DNA from: Nematostella vectensis
Lineage: Eukaryota; Cnidaria; Anthozoa; Actiniaria; Edwardsiidae
Direction of reading: 5' to 3'
Assembly (NCBI RefSeq): GCF_932526225.1
Contig: NC_064039.1
Span: 12,976,139 to 13,040,138 of the forward strand
DNA: 64,000 nt
The translations under genes were made by a program, and so were the position numbers. The notes beneath the pieces are model-generated. The model saw only the letters and a program-made list of their open reading frames with translations. It made no database searches and had not been told where the DNA came from. This document shows, one piece after another, positions 33,044 through 45,238 of the stretch (position 1 is its first letter; every line of letters begins with the position of its first letter).

Positions 33044-33411
33044 ATTGTTTTAAATAATTTAATAGAAAAAAAATGCAAAATGACAATTTTCTATAGACTA
33101 ATTTTTCGAAAGCGATAAAAATCGCTAAAAAGCGCGAGATTTGGTGGTTAACGCGGGAGAAGGGGTCCAAAATCTTGAGACTCTCGCCTAATGCGGGAGA
33201 TTTGACAGGTATGAAAAATACATGGAAATCGCTCGGCGGACTCACATGACGGCGTGCAATTTTGGCGCCAAAATTTAAGCAAAGGCAAAAATGCCATCTA
33301 AAGTATCAAATAAATAGACAGAAAAGACTTTTGACTACATTAGTCATTTGTAGAAAACCAAGCTGTGTTTTATGACTCCAAAGTAGAGGAACGAAATTTT
33401 GGGACACCCTT

Positions 33412-34828
33412 TAGAAATTATTTTTTGGTAAACCTGTTTTTGCCAATGGTGGTTTAATTTCGAGAAAATAGAAATAATAGATACGAGATTCTTGCCGAAT
33501 TCGCAGCCGCTGACCACCGCTGCGAATGGTCAGTTGGGTATTCGGATCGAGGTGTTTCTTAATACTCAATAACAAATAACTCGCAGCGGCGTAGCCAGGA
33601 TATTTAACAGGAGGGGGCCCAAAAGGCTCTTTCTAGGCAATTTCTCCTGTATTTTAGAAAATGTCTCATACATTTACTGTATTTTTGGCTGCTAGAAGGG
33701 GGTGGGGGGGGGGGCGGCCCCCTAGGCCACCCCCCTGGCTACGCCCCTGATTCGTACACTGAAGCATGCATCGTACGTTTGTTGGTAGAGCTGATGTTTT
33801 GGCGGAAATTTTAGACTCATGCGTGACTCTAGCGAGACAGATTCATTTCAATGTAGTTATCTGTCTGGCTCGCAAAAACTTGTAGTTTGCAGCTCGGTGT
33901 TCATTTCGTATGGAGGTATCTCTTTTAACTGTGGTATCTCACCTCTATAGTAAAATCCGAAATAAAAGATATTTGCCGCATGTTCTCTTTCAACTTTTTT
34001 TATCGTTCATTTGTCATTTGGATATCTTTTAGATCCTCCTCGGAAAAGCAAGATTTCAAAACCGGCTTGACGCCATTTTCTTGATTATACAATTTATAAA
34101 ACAAGAGCTCTGACAATAAAAAGCAATTGTTTGATTCTTGAATGACAAATCCGTTCCCGCCAATACGCCCAGTAACATTGAATGTGCTCTCTGATTTGCT
34201 GTACGATATTTTTAAATAGGGACAGAATATTTGGAAGAGTGATTATTAGTTATCATAACTACTAGTGCTGTTTTTTGTAATAATTAAAAGAAATTATATC
34301 AGAATATCAAGAAATTTTTCTCCTTTGCTTTCAAAATCTATAGTCAGTAGTCATGTAATGTTAGGAACCCCCCAGGGTTGAGTATTTTCGTTTTTAAAGT
34401 CCACACCAAAAAATAGTGTTATGTTTTTATGCAGTGCGTGTGTTTTATCTGTACGTGATGCCGACATGACCTTCAAAGGTCATCCGTAAGCCTTCGCCAA
34501 GTATCCAACCTCTTTGAGCGAAGCCGTATGGAAAATAGAGTAAGCCCTTGTCTAGCATCAGCTAAACGACCCTTCCAGAGTCTACACGAATTAGAGTCAT
34601 TAAGAACAAACTGAAACGTCTTCTTAGTTCACAGCTTGAACGCCGTTTATTTAATATAAATGTTAGTTGGAGGAATTTCATTAATTCTTTTATTCTTTAA
34701 AAATGTTTTCTATTGTCACAGTTCATGATTCCAAATAGCAATAGAATCGCATTCCTGATATAGTTCGTTCTGTAACCACGCTCTCACCAAACCCTTGTTA
34801 TTTGGATATCTATGCCATAAGTGTAGGT
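33412..34828. other. Upstream region of the dehydrogenase gene
   Basis: AT-rich DNA without a credible exon. It contains one dispersed repeat (33584-33750). Any promoter for the dehydrogenase lies here; no element is recognisable with confidence. Confidence 0.5.
33584..33750. repeat. Dispersed ~165-bp repeat with GTAGCCAGG / CCTGGCTAC ends, copy 2
   Basis: It starts CAGCGGCGTAGCCAGG and ends CCTGGCTACGCCCCTG, an imperfect terminal inverted repeat. The core CATACATTTACTGTATTTTT and a G-run are shared with 9222-9364. Confidence 0.8.
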
Positions 34829-37800
34829 ATGGAGCTGAGCTACGCGTTCTTTTTCATCTTGTCTGGGATCACTTTTAGTCTCTTACTGTTTCTCCTTGTT
34901 AAGTATTTCCATTCGCTCAAAGTCGGCGACTACTGCGAACGGTATGTACTTATCACAGGCTGTGACTCTGGGTTTGGTAAGATGGCGGCGGAACAGTTGG
35001 ATAATATGGGTTTTCATGTTTTTGCGTCATGCCTTACCGACAAAGGGCAGGCCTTCTTGAAGGCACATTGCAGTGAGAGACTAGTCACACTTCCTCTGGA
35101 TGTTACAGACTCCACACAGATAGAAGAAGCATATAACATCGTCTGTAAACATTTACCCAACGGCGTCGGTAAGAACATCTGAGAAGCTAATAATAGTCAA
35201 ATATAAATAAATGCATCGTTTTCTGCGTTAGTACAGTGCGATCTGGGAGTTTTTTTTATTATCTAGATGTGTTCTTTTATTTATCAATGTTTTTTTTTTT
35301 GCAAAAGTGTTTAATATCGTTTAATTGTTTATCCCCCATATTTACTATTCGATGTAGCTATTTTTAATTCATTTTGCCCTATAATTAGCCAGTCGAATGT
35401 CGTTTATGTTTATCCAAACGTCATTGGTTACGTCCAATGGCGATGACGATGTAGTAACTGATTAATTCAAAACACGCGCAGTAGGGACGAAGTGCTGAAG
35501 TCAAGGTCATATTTTCCCAAAGGTTTAAGAAACGTTCTGTTCAAGGGACTGATTTCCTTCTGTTCTCGCATTCTCAAGCCAGAGAACGTCAAAAAGGAGA
35601 TCCCGTCTCTCCAATTGCACTATTATTAATCGCCTTTAAAGGAAAGAATTTTTTTAAACACTTAATTTATTTTTATGTACGTCTTAATCAATGTCTTCGC
35701 CCCATAATTTTAATCAAGGTAAAATGTCTTCTACCCTTAAAAGGACTCTGGGCTTTGCTGAATAACGCCGCTGTCACAACAACTGGACCCATCGAATGGG
35801 TTCCCATGGAAACGTGCCGTTGGGTACTTGACGTCAACTTGTATGGCATGATGGATGTGACTAAGACATTTCTACCGCTGGTCAAGACATCGGGAGGCAG
35901 GATTGTCAACATGTCTAGCGCGGGAGGTGAATACACGTGTTCTATAGGATCTGTCCATCAGTCTGTCTGATGGATAGATTGGTCTGTCTGATGGACGGAT
36001 TGGTCTGTCTAATGGTCAGGTTGGTCTGTCTGATGGACGGATTGGTCTGTCTGATGGACGGATTGGTCTGTCTGATGGACGGATTGGTCTGTCTGATGGA
36101 CGGATTGGTCTGTCTGATGGACGGATTGGTCTGTCTGATGGACGGATTGGTCTGTCTGATGGACGGATTGGTCTGTCTGATGGACGGATTGGTCTGTCTG
36201 ATGGACGGATTGATCTGTCTGATGGACGGATTGGTCTGTCTGATGGTCAGATTGGTCTGTCTGATGGACAGATTGGTCTGTCTGATGGACGGATTGGTCT
36301 GTCTGATGGACGGATTGGTCTGTCTGATGGACGGATTGGTCTGTCTAATGGTCAGATTGGTCTGTCTGATGGTCAGGTTGGTCTGTCTAATGGTCAGATT
36401 GGTCTGTCTGATGGTCAGGTTGGTCTGTGTAATGGTCAGATTGGTCTGTCTGATTGACGGATTGGTCTGTCTGATGGACGGATTGGTCTGTCTGATGGAC
36501 GGATTGGTCTGTCTGATTGACGGATTGGTCTGTCTGATGGACGGATTGGTCTGTCTAACTGTCAGATTGGTCTGTCTAATGGTCAGATTAGTCTGTCTAA
36601 TGGTCAGATTGGTCTGTCTGATGGTCAGGTTGGTCTGTCTGATAGACGGATTGGTCTGTCTAATGGTCAGATTGGTCTGTCTAATGGTCAGGTTGGTCTG
36701 TCTGATGGTCAGGTTGGTCTGTTTAATGGTCAGGTTGGTCTGTCTAATGGTCAGATTGGTCTGTCTAATGGTCAGATTGGTCTGTCTAATGGTCAGATTG
36801 GTCTGTTTAATGGTCAGATTGGTCTGTCTGATGGTCAGGTTGGTCTGTCTGATGGTCAGGTTGGTCTGTCTAATGGTCAGGTTGGTCTGTCTGATGGTCT
36901 GGTTGGTCTGTCTAATGGTCAGATTGGTCTGTCTGATGGTCAGGTTGGTCTGTCTAATGGTCAGGTTGGTCTGTCTGATGGTCAGATTGGTCTGTCTGAT
37001 GGTCAGATTGGTCTGTCTAATGGTCAGATTGGTCTGTCTAATGGTCAGATTGGTCTGTCTGATGGTCAGATTGGTCTGTCTGATGGTCAGATTGGTCTGT
37101 CTAATGGTCATATTGGTCTGTCTAATGGTCATATTGGTCTGTCTAATGGTCAGGTTGGTCTGTCTAATGGTCAGGTTGGTCTGTCTGATGGTCAGGTTGG
37201 TCTGTCTAATGGTCAGGTTGGTCTGTCTGATGGTCAGGTTGGTCTGTCTGATGGTCAGGTTGGTCTGTCTAATGGTCAGATTGGTCTGTCTAATGGTCAG
37301 GTTGGTCTGTTTAATGGTCAGGTTGGTCTGTCTGATGGCCAGGTTGGTCTGTCTATTGGTCAGATTGGTCTGTCTGATGGTCAGGTTGGTCTGTCTAATG
37401 GTCAGGTTGGTCTGTCTGATGGTCAGGTTGGTCTGTCTAATGGTCAGGTTGGTCTGTCTAATGGTCAGGTTGGTCTGTCTAATAGTCAGGTTGGTCTGTC
37501 TGATGGTCAGGTTGGTCTGTTTAATGGTCAGGTTGGTCTGTCTAATGGTCAGGTTGGTCTGGTCTGGTCGATTTATGGTCAATTTGATGGTTAGGCTGGT
37601 CTGTCTAAAAGTCCTGTTGGCCGGTCTGATGGTTGAGCTAGTCTATTTGATGGTCGATTTTTGGTCTGTTTGATGGTCAGGTTGGTCTGTGTAATGGTCA
37701 GATTGATCCGTCTGACAGCCATGTTGGTCTGTCCAATGGACAAATTGGTCTGTCTTACGGTCAGATTGGTCTGTCCGACGGCCAAATTTGTATGTCTGAC

Positions 37801-39158
37801 GGCCAGGTTTGTCTATCTGATGGTCGGGCTGGTCTGCCTGATGGTTGGGCTGGTCTGCCTGATGGTCGGGCTGGTCTGCCTGATGGTCGGGCTGGTCTGT
37901 CTGATGGTCGGTCTGGTCTGTCTGATAGTCGGGCTGGTCTGTCTGATGGTCGGGCTGGTCTGTCTGATGGTCGGGATGGTCTGTCTGATGGTCGAGTTGT
38001 CCTGTGCGATGGTCGTTTCGATAAGAGTGATTGTCGGGCTAGTCTTTCTGTTGGTCAAGCAGTTCTGTCTGATGGTTAGATTGCTCTGTTGTAGCCAGGT
38101 TTTAGCTGTGGTAGATCTTTCATCAGTTTTCTCACAGTAATGTTTTCCCTTCAGGGTATATCTCTGTTCCTAGTATAGGCGTCTACTGCATCAGCAAGTT
38201 CGCAGTTGAGGCGTTTTCAAGTGCTCTTCGCCTTGAGTTGGAGCCTTGGGGAGTCAAAGTCATCGTAGTTGAACCTGGTGGCTACCGTACCGAAATGACC
38301 CACAAGCACAATTTGATTCAAGCACTAGAACAGAATTGGAAATCTGCTCCGGGTCGAGTGCGTGCGGATTACGGCGAGGGAGGCTTTCAAAAAGGTAAAT
38401 CGAAAAATGGAAAGTCAGGCATATTTTGTCGTGCAGTATCGTGATTTTGAGTTGCCTGGCCGACAATATGTCACGCCCCCGACAATCGGCGCGTGTCTGT
38501 TCTTAGCTGTAGATCGATTTCGACGACAGTCAACTGATATTCTGACTAAAATTAGACCTTATTAACATGTAACTTACTGCTTGATTCGTGTTCATTGTTT
38601 TATTACGCAAAATAACAAAGAGGCCTAACGAAAATGGGTTTGGAATTCTGCAGAAACCGAAAGATTTGTTTGGAAATCTTTTTCGTATCAAGAAACTGTT
38701 TAACGAAGCACAAAGTTATCGATTATGAGAGGTGGGTCCTGGGGGGGGGGGGAGGGGGGGCTTCCTTTGAACAGTAATTAGTTTGGAAAACTAAACTCCG
38801 CAAATTAAGCTACCGCCATTTGTTCGAGACAATCTAAATTCAGCCCTTACATCACGAGAAGGTTTTCAAAGATTTTCCGATTGTTTCTTTTCCTTGGAAG
38901 TACTTATATTGCCAAACAAATGTTCTTTTTTCAGCTAAAAATGGCTTCATGGACTGGAGCGAGTCATGTAGCAAGGAAACTCATCAAGTAGTAGACGCTT
39001 GTATCCAGGCTGTGACGTCACAAAGGCCACGCCCATTCTACAAAACATGCACCGAGGCCTGGCTACTGTACTTTATGACGGTTTTACCAGTGTGTTTGCA
39101 GGACTTTGCGATTCGAGCTTTATTCAGTGGATTTATCCCGAGGCCCGACTCTGTATGA
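34829..39158 (+). CDS. Short-chain dehydrogenase/reductase, retinol/17beta-HSD6-like (SDR9C type)
   Basis: Four exons 34829-35168, 35744-35926, 38155-38394 and 38935-39158 give 328 residues with consistent phases. An N-terminal membrane helix ('FFFILSGITFSLLLFLLV') is followed by a Rossmann NAD(P) site 'YVLITGCDSGFGK', a cofactor-adjacent 'LDVTDS', 'LLNNAA' in place of the usual NNAG, the catalytic Ser region 'IVNMSSAGG', and YxxxK as 'GVYCISKFAVEAF'. The C-terminus has a hydrophobic segment. This fits membrane-bound RDH/HSD17B6 relatives that oxidise retinols or steroids; BDH1-like activity is an alternative. The start at 34829 (MELSYAF) was chosen as the only ATG before the TM helix. Intron 2 holds a 2.1-kb minisatellite. 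Confidence 0.88.
35950..38085. repeat. 21-bp minisatellite, about 100 copies
   Basis: The unit contains GGTCTGTCTGATGG plus a variable GACGGATT, TCAGGTT or TCGGGCT. Several sequence variants occur in blocks: a GACGGATT block first, TCAG-type in the middle, and TCGGGC-type after ~37800. Because the unit is divisible by three and has no stop in the main frame on either strand, long artefactual open frames run through it on both strands. It lies wholly inside intron 2 of the dehydrogenase. Confidence 0.97.
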
Positions 39159-39364
39159 AAGAAATGTAATTTTTAAAAATTTCCAGAAAGTGTACTGTCT
39201 GCTTATTCAGGAATAATTCTTCGAAAGCTGAATTTGCAGAGACGGATTAGAGGGAGGGGGTGGGGGGGGGGGTGTCGGAGACAATATAGAGCAATAAAAT
39301 GAATACCTGGAATCATCATGATATACCCATTTCATAAAAATGTAAGTGCAAACGGCGATTTTGT

Positions 39365-39630
39365 AGTTCCAGAAAACATCCATACCCCCCCTCCCCTCCA
39401 TTGAGGGGATTGGAAATTCCGGGGGGGTGGGGGTTCAAACGCCCAGGAATTTCCAGAGGAGAAGGGGGGGTTAAATGCCCTTTTTCTTTTTTTCCTTAAC
39501 AGTTACTGTATTTATGTTTTTTACTGGGGGTTGGGGGTCATACCTCCTAAAATATCCATACCCCCCTATTGAGGGGTCGGATCCTACCCCCTCAATAGGG
39601 GGGGGGGGTATGGATATTGTCTGGAACAAC
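39365..39630. mobile_element. ~265-bp element with long imperfect inverted ends
   Basis: The left end GTTCCAGAAAACATCCATACC pattern (39365 on) and the right end GGTATGGATATTGTCTGGAAC (to ~39630) are inverted copies. Internally the CCATACCCCCCTATTGAGGGG blocks form further hairpins. Likely a MITE; no TSD was resolved. Confidence 0.65.
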
Positions 39631-39671
39631 ACATTGGCAAATATAAAACAGTTCGATAAACTGTTTTATAG

Positions 39672-39674
<3 letters not shown>

Positions 39675-39709
<35 letters not shown>
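39675..39709. repeat. (TA)n microsatellite
   Basis: Uninterrupted alternating TA of about 35 bases. Confidence 0.9.
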
Positions 39710-39714
<5 letters not shown>

Positions 39715-41171
39715 GTATTTAGGGCGTGGCGTGGAATGATCGCGTGATGGTGTTAAAACCTTGAGTCATCGTGAACTTGCGTGTCGCGGCGGAATGTCCT
39801 GCGTTGCTTGTGGAATGCGTATAAACGAATCGAGGTCTTTTATACGATTTGATATAGAGGATCAATTTCAGTTTTTGTCGAGATAATACCCCCAAGCAAT
39901 TGGGGTGGCAGCTAAATTGCGTATGAAATCCCCCCCCTCCAACCACCACCACTAAATATATTTTAAGAAAAAAACAGTAGGGGCGTGACTGTGCGCCCAT
40001 ACAGTCGATTGACAAAACGTTTTCGTCAACCAGCCCGCATGTAAGCATGAGTAAAAACCACTGAAGCGCCTGGCTGCATATATTGGACACCGCATAACTC
40101 AGGCATACGCGGATATAAAACCGCAGTTACCCTCGATCATTTTTATACTACCGTTGACGTGTTTGATTCTTTGGTTGTTTGTGATTCGAGTATTCAGTCT
40201 TGCGCTATCTCTACTGGAATTTGAGAACTAAACTAATTATCGTAGGTATCAGAGACGGTAACTTTTTCTTGTTTAGAGATATGGGGGGTTTATTACAAGT
40301 ATGTGCATACAAGTCAAGATCAGAATTGTCCCCTGAAAAGGTGGACTGTAACATCTCTATGACAAGCCAATAAAGTAGGAAAGACCTTTTGAATATATAG
40401 AACAACGTACTTTATGAATATGAATATGTACTGTAGCATCATGCGTATCTTTTTAATTTCTCCTTTACATTCACACTGAGCCATTACCGTAAGTTTTGAT
40501 AGTTATCTGAATTAGATTGTTCATCAAGCTTTTGTTGTTGTGAGCTTAAGATGAGGCTGCATCGTTCGTTCCTTTTTCATTCAATGTTTTCTCTTTTTAT
40601 CCGAAGAAAATTGTCCACTTATTGACAAACATAATCCCTACCCCCCCTATATGCAATGGTACCCAAGCTCTCACGCCAGAGTACATCCCTAATGAGCCTC
40701 TATTGTTGTAAACAATAACGCTGTATTGGTTCTTCTAACCTGAGAATCGGGCTTTTTTTTTTGGGGGGGGGGGGGGTGTTTCGTACACGCTTTATTAGGG
40801 AGGGATGAGAAAATGAAACTACCCAAACGCGCTTTGCTCCCCCCCCCCCCCCCCCCTTTAGAGCCCATATCTTTGTGCTTTCAGTCCGCTCTTTGCTTTT
40901 TCTTCCCTAGGGCCTAGGGCCTGATACTGAGGTTAGTTTTCTTCATATTCCAAAGGTTTTCTGTTATATAAAGGATAAAGTAATATGTTTTTTTGTCAAT
41001 TCAACATGCTTCTTTGCACAATAGACGGTCATAAGAAATCACGTGCCTCTTTGAGTAGCAAACTCGCGCCAAAATGAACACAGAAATGACTGCACCCGTC
41101 ACGCCAGAGAACGACGAAAACATCTTTCATATATGATTTCTCTGCCATAGCAAATGTGTGAATGATTCTAA

Positions 41172-41310
41172 ACGCTGAATAGAGTGGTTTTTAAAAACCC
41201 GTGAAATACTATTTAATTTATTTAGTACTATACAATGTAATCTCTTTTGTTCTGGCTTGACTATTACACTTTAACAATGACAATTTTTTTATTTCGTTTT
41301 TGACATCAGA
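41172..41310 (-). mobile_element. AGTGGTTTT MITE (family B), second copy
   Basis: AGTGGTTTTTAAAAACCCGTG starts the copy, followed by the inverted order of blocks seen at 32913-33043 (TCTCTTTTGTTCTGGCTTGA, CTATTACACTTTAACAAT) and ending near CGTTTTTGACA. Confidence 0.65.
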
Positions 41311-42009
41311 GAATCATTCACGGCTTGACATCACCGTGTCCACTTCTCCCAGTCTATTTGTCATTCCCGTTGATTTGCCATCGTATTTTAATGTAATAAA
41401 CGTGATTCCCTGGCTAGAAGAAAAAAAAATCTTTATAACACCTGGGACAAAATTTATTTACACCGTAAAGTCTAATATATTAGTCGGTAAAGTGTGTTAT
41501 TTACAATAAACAGAATTATACACTCGAGATAAAGAGTTAATTATCTTGAAGCTTCAGCATTAGACTGAGCGGTATAGCGCATATAAGCGTATTATACACT
41601 CAATTGACCCAGACAAACTCATTCAGTAGACTGAATAGGGCATCTTTAAGCTCTTTTATCCCTCTGCCGAGACGAACACATTCAGTAGACTCTATAGGGC
41701 AGTATAAAACCTGTGATATGCAGTCCGTCAAAGGCATACGTTTTTATATCTGATGTCATGTATCTTAACCTGCTTTGTGCTAAAAAAACATATTTTTCCT
41801 TCTTCCGCAGTAACAATTACCATGGTCCTAGTTTCTCGATGTCTCTCACTTACTGACGCTGACCGCTCGAGGGCTCATCGACGCTCAAGCTATCTAAGGC
41901 ACTGAAATACCAGTGTAGGACAACAGCAGACCAAGACTCCAATTGCGCTATTTCACATGCGCGGTCACCTTTCACTCAAATTCTAGCCAACATTTAACTG
42001 GCTTCCCGG

Positions 42010-45000
42010 TCACACTATGTACCGACTGCCATGGTCCATGTTTCTGTATGACATCATCTCCTCGTAATCGTCCACACAAAGAATCCGGTTATTAAACAAG
42101 TAAAACTTGTCTCCGACGCAAAACCGCTGATTACAGCGTTGGCAGGAGAAGCATTCAAGGTGATAGACATTATCGCGGGCTCGCATTACCATCTCGAACG
42201 CGGGGATAGTCTTGCAGCAGACGGAGCAGAACCCTCGAGTGCCGAACAACCTGCAAACAGGAACCAGGGCAATCAATAGAGGTAAAGGCAAACTAACGTA
42301 AGCGTAAAAATCGTGAAAAATATGCTCTCAATAGGGTTGTGTATGTAGCAATCGGGGAGGGGTGAATCGTGAACGGGGAGGGATCGTGCCATTTTTTAGG
42401 GTATTAGAGGAAACTGCTTTCTCTTAGAGGGTATTCAAAGATTCTGCTATCCCTTAGAGGGTGCTAATGGTGTCGAATGCATCAATGTCAACTGACCGCT
42501 TATTGTCTGGAGGAAAGTGACATCCATTTTTAGCCGAAAAATAATAATTTGGAAAACATAAAGTTTGATATGCTGGTGTTTTACAAGTGTCCCGTGAAAG
42601 TTTAAGAAGAGGAATGTTTTTGGTTTTGTTTAAAGAGCCGAACCTTTGTTATTAATTCTAACAAAGATTGGGAGACAAATGATAAGAAGAAATTGAAAAT
42701 AACCCCTTACATAAGATCTTATGCTTTATCCCCCAAACTTTATGGACGGAAATTTCGGCCTGCCCGACATTTTGGGGTTTACCGGTGAAGTTTCTAAATC
42801 AACTCGAACAGTTTCTTTCTAACCCGACGAGTAAGTTAAGTGACCGGTTGTAAACTAGCTGACCCGGAGGAAATTTCAAGCTCAAAGACCCCCCCCCCCC
42901 CAAAAAAAAAAAAAAAAAAAAAAATTCACAGCTTATAGCGTATATACGTACACGACAGCAACACCCTTTAACATGGAACTTACACCAAGTACGCAAGGGC
43001 GTCAGATTAAGAAGGAAATCCGAGATCACGTGCGTATATGTCTTGTAACTCGAAGAGTCACGCGCAAAAAGTTTGGAAACGATACGTCCTACACGAGCGA
43101 GGATCAATCATTGACGATGGATTTGTAGAGGATCAAAGCTTTTTGGCTCACGCTTTGGGTTAAGGGGTCAAAGAACAACCAGGATAAAATTAAAGTGTCG
43201 GGCGAGAAGTCTTTATTAAAGGGAAATAGAGTAATGTTAAAGGGTAATTATAATAATATTAATAAATCGAAATGCTTGGCTCTTGATTTCTTCATTTGTT
43301 AGAAAAAAAATGATAACGCTAGTTTTGTCTTTTGAACAAAAGGATGTCTGTAACGGCAAGGGAGACGGAGGTTTTCCTCGATTTTTTAACCACCAGCTCG
43401 AGAACCTGAGAATATAGTCACTAAGGACCGTGCCCCCTCCCCTCTCCCCCCATCCATCCCCTCTGCGAGAATCCTTTAGGGGTATTTATTAGTCAAGTAC
43501 CGTTAATAAAATATCAGTCTCCAGTTCTAATCAGTTCAGCTTCTTCTAAGTTTTTGTCAAAATAAACCGAGATCCTGAGCAAAACCATCCAAAGGGAAGT
43601 ACGAAAGAGTCTGGGGAATTTATACTCTAGTAGGCCAATTACACCGCCAACTTAGGGAAAGGTCATTTTTTTCGGGGGGGGGGGGGGGGGGTGGGGGGGA
43701 AGGCGACCAAATATTAAGGCCCTCCCCCAGAACAAAAAAAAAACGCACAAAACCGAGTCACGAAAAGACTCCGATTCCATACGCTGATCCAAGCTAGAAC
43801 ACTGAGATACTTTCAAATATCGTTGATTGAGTATCACACTTTAATCGATTATGTTTTTTGAAGTTTTCTCGCAAACAGACGATTGTATTTTCAATGTAAA
43901 CAATACACAAAGCAGTGGCTTATCAACATTCTTTAATCGTAATCGTAACCACATCACACGCGTGGAGCTTATGAAGGGCTAATGAAGCTGCTTGAGTTCA
44001 CCGCCTTAGACGTTAAGGTCCATACAGGTCAAGAGAGGGCCAGATGTCTATGCTTTCCTATCGTCTGCCTTGACGGGCTTGCTCTTTTTCGAAGCCTCTC
44101 TGTCATAAGCTCAAAAGAGAATTTCACTTGACTTTGATGCTAATGCTATATTTTGTTAGGGTAAGGAAAGTTCATAGATTGATCATGTCATATAAGCTCC
44201 AATGAATCGTATGCATCTAAAGACATAATTCGAAATTCCTCCTTTACTCCCTTACTATATCATAATCTTATTTGGATTATACCAATATACAGAATTTGAA
44301 GTTGAATGAAACTTGAATTTGAAAATCTAAACCTTGGCACAACAGTTCAAGTATTACCCCCTTGGCGTGGCTATTGGCTGAGAGAATTCTCCCAAAGGTG
44401 TGTTTGAAACAGCATAATTACACAGCCATGTTTCTACCTTTGTAAAGACACTTTGAACTCGACACTTAAAAACATCACTTCAACGATAGCTTACAAACAA
44501 AACCGATTTTGATGAAATGTTCAACCTCCCAAGCCAATTATCGGCTCCCGCCTAGAGCACATAACTGAGTAGCATTCCAGTAGGCTATTGTCGAGGGGAT
44601 TTTCAACCGATTATCCGCCTTATTCCTGGGACTGTTTTATTAGTAGTGTGTAACCCAAGTCTAGAGTTTCTGTCAAAGTCGTGCCAAGCACTCCATGTAG
44701 ACCTTAGATTATATCTGATTCTTTCGAGACCGCAATCTTTATTATCAAGTGTGCTAGCAGTACAATAGTCAAAACAGACAGTCGGTCGTTAATTATGAGC
44801 TCCTGGGGGGTCCGAAGGCACGAGAACAGGGCTCCGTTCAAACCGCAAACCGAAAGAGCCGATAGACGTCGGGTCCTTCAATAAAAAAAAACTTCTCGGA
44901 GGATTGGGGATACGCACCCAGTATTACTCCGCTGAGTTAGTCCAGTACTCGAGTTCGATTTCCCTTGGGATGACTCAAACTCAGATATCTCTAACCCCGT

Positions 45001-45160
45001 CAAATTTGACCCGGTTATACTCTAAGCTTTCACGTTAATTCGACTCCCGTTAATTCGACTGTATCATCTTTCTTCGTATCTTAGCAAGCGTCGTTCTATT
45101 GCTTGTCTCTACAAGAGCACAGAAGAAAGAAAGAAAAAAAAAAAGAAAGAAAGAAAGAAA

Positions 45161-45238
<78 letters not shown>

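Larger units (their letters stand above)
18987..33213 (+). mobile_element. CATACCTGTCAA-type MITE (family A), copy split by the virus-like insertion
   Basis: The left end CATACCTGTCAA (18987) and right end TTGACAGGTATG (to 33213) are flanked by a perfect 6-bp duplication AAAAAT (18981-18986 and 33214-33219). The left arm up to ~19045 and the right arm from ~32860 align to the two sides of the intact copy at 10109-10500. About 13.8 kb of virus-like DNA separates the arms, and a smaller element (32913-33043) sits in the right arm. Confidence 0.85.
18601..33411. mobile_element. Outermost inverted-repeat pair, Tc1/mariner-like ends enclosing the nested insertions
   Basis: The left end 18601-18638 starts CAGGGTGTGTCAAA and contains GTTCCTCT and CTTTGGAGTCA. 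The right end 33373-33411 is its inverted counterpart (TGACTCCAAAG, AGAGGAAC, GGGACACCCT). CAGGGTGTCCCAAA-type ends are common in Tc1/mariner elements. A flanking TA duplication is not clear, and the non-nested interior (18639-18986 and 33214-33372) has no transposase, so this would be a non-autonomous copy. Confidence 0.6.
39159..42009. other. Intergenic region between dehydrogenase and LMO gene
   Basis: No exon is visible. The region contains a ~265-bp inverted-repeat element (39365-39630), a (TA)n run (39675-39709), several G or C homopolymers (~40770, ~40845) and a family-B MITE (41172-41310). Both flanking genes end here, so 3' UTRs are expected at the two edges. Confidence 0.55.

Noticed and set aside
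35937-37673. 578-codon plus-strand and 546-codon minus-strand open frames
   Set aside because: Both are read-through of the 21-bp minisatellite, whose unit is a multiple of three without stops; repetitive heptapeptides, no start or splice logic.
44500-45100. Possible tRNA gene near GTTCGATTTCCC
   Set aside because: No acceptor stem, D-loop A box or cloverleaf could be built around it.
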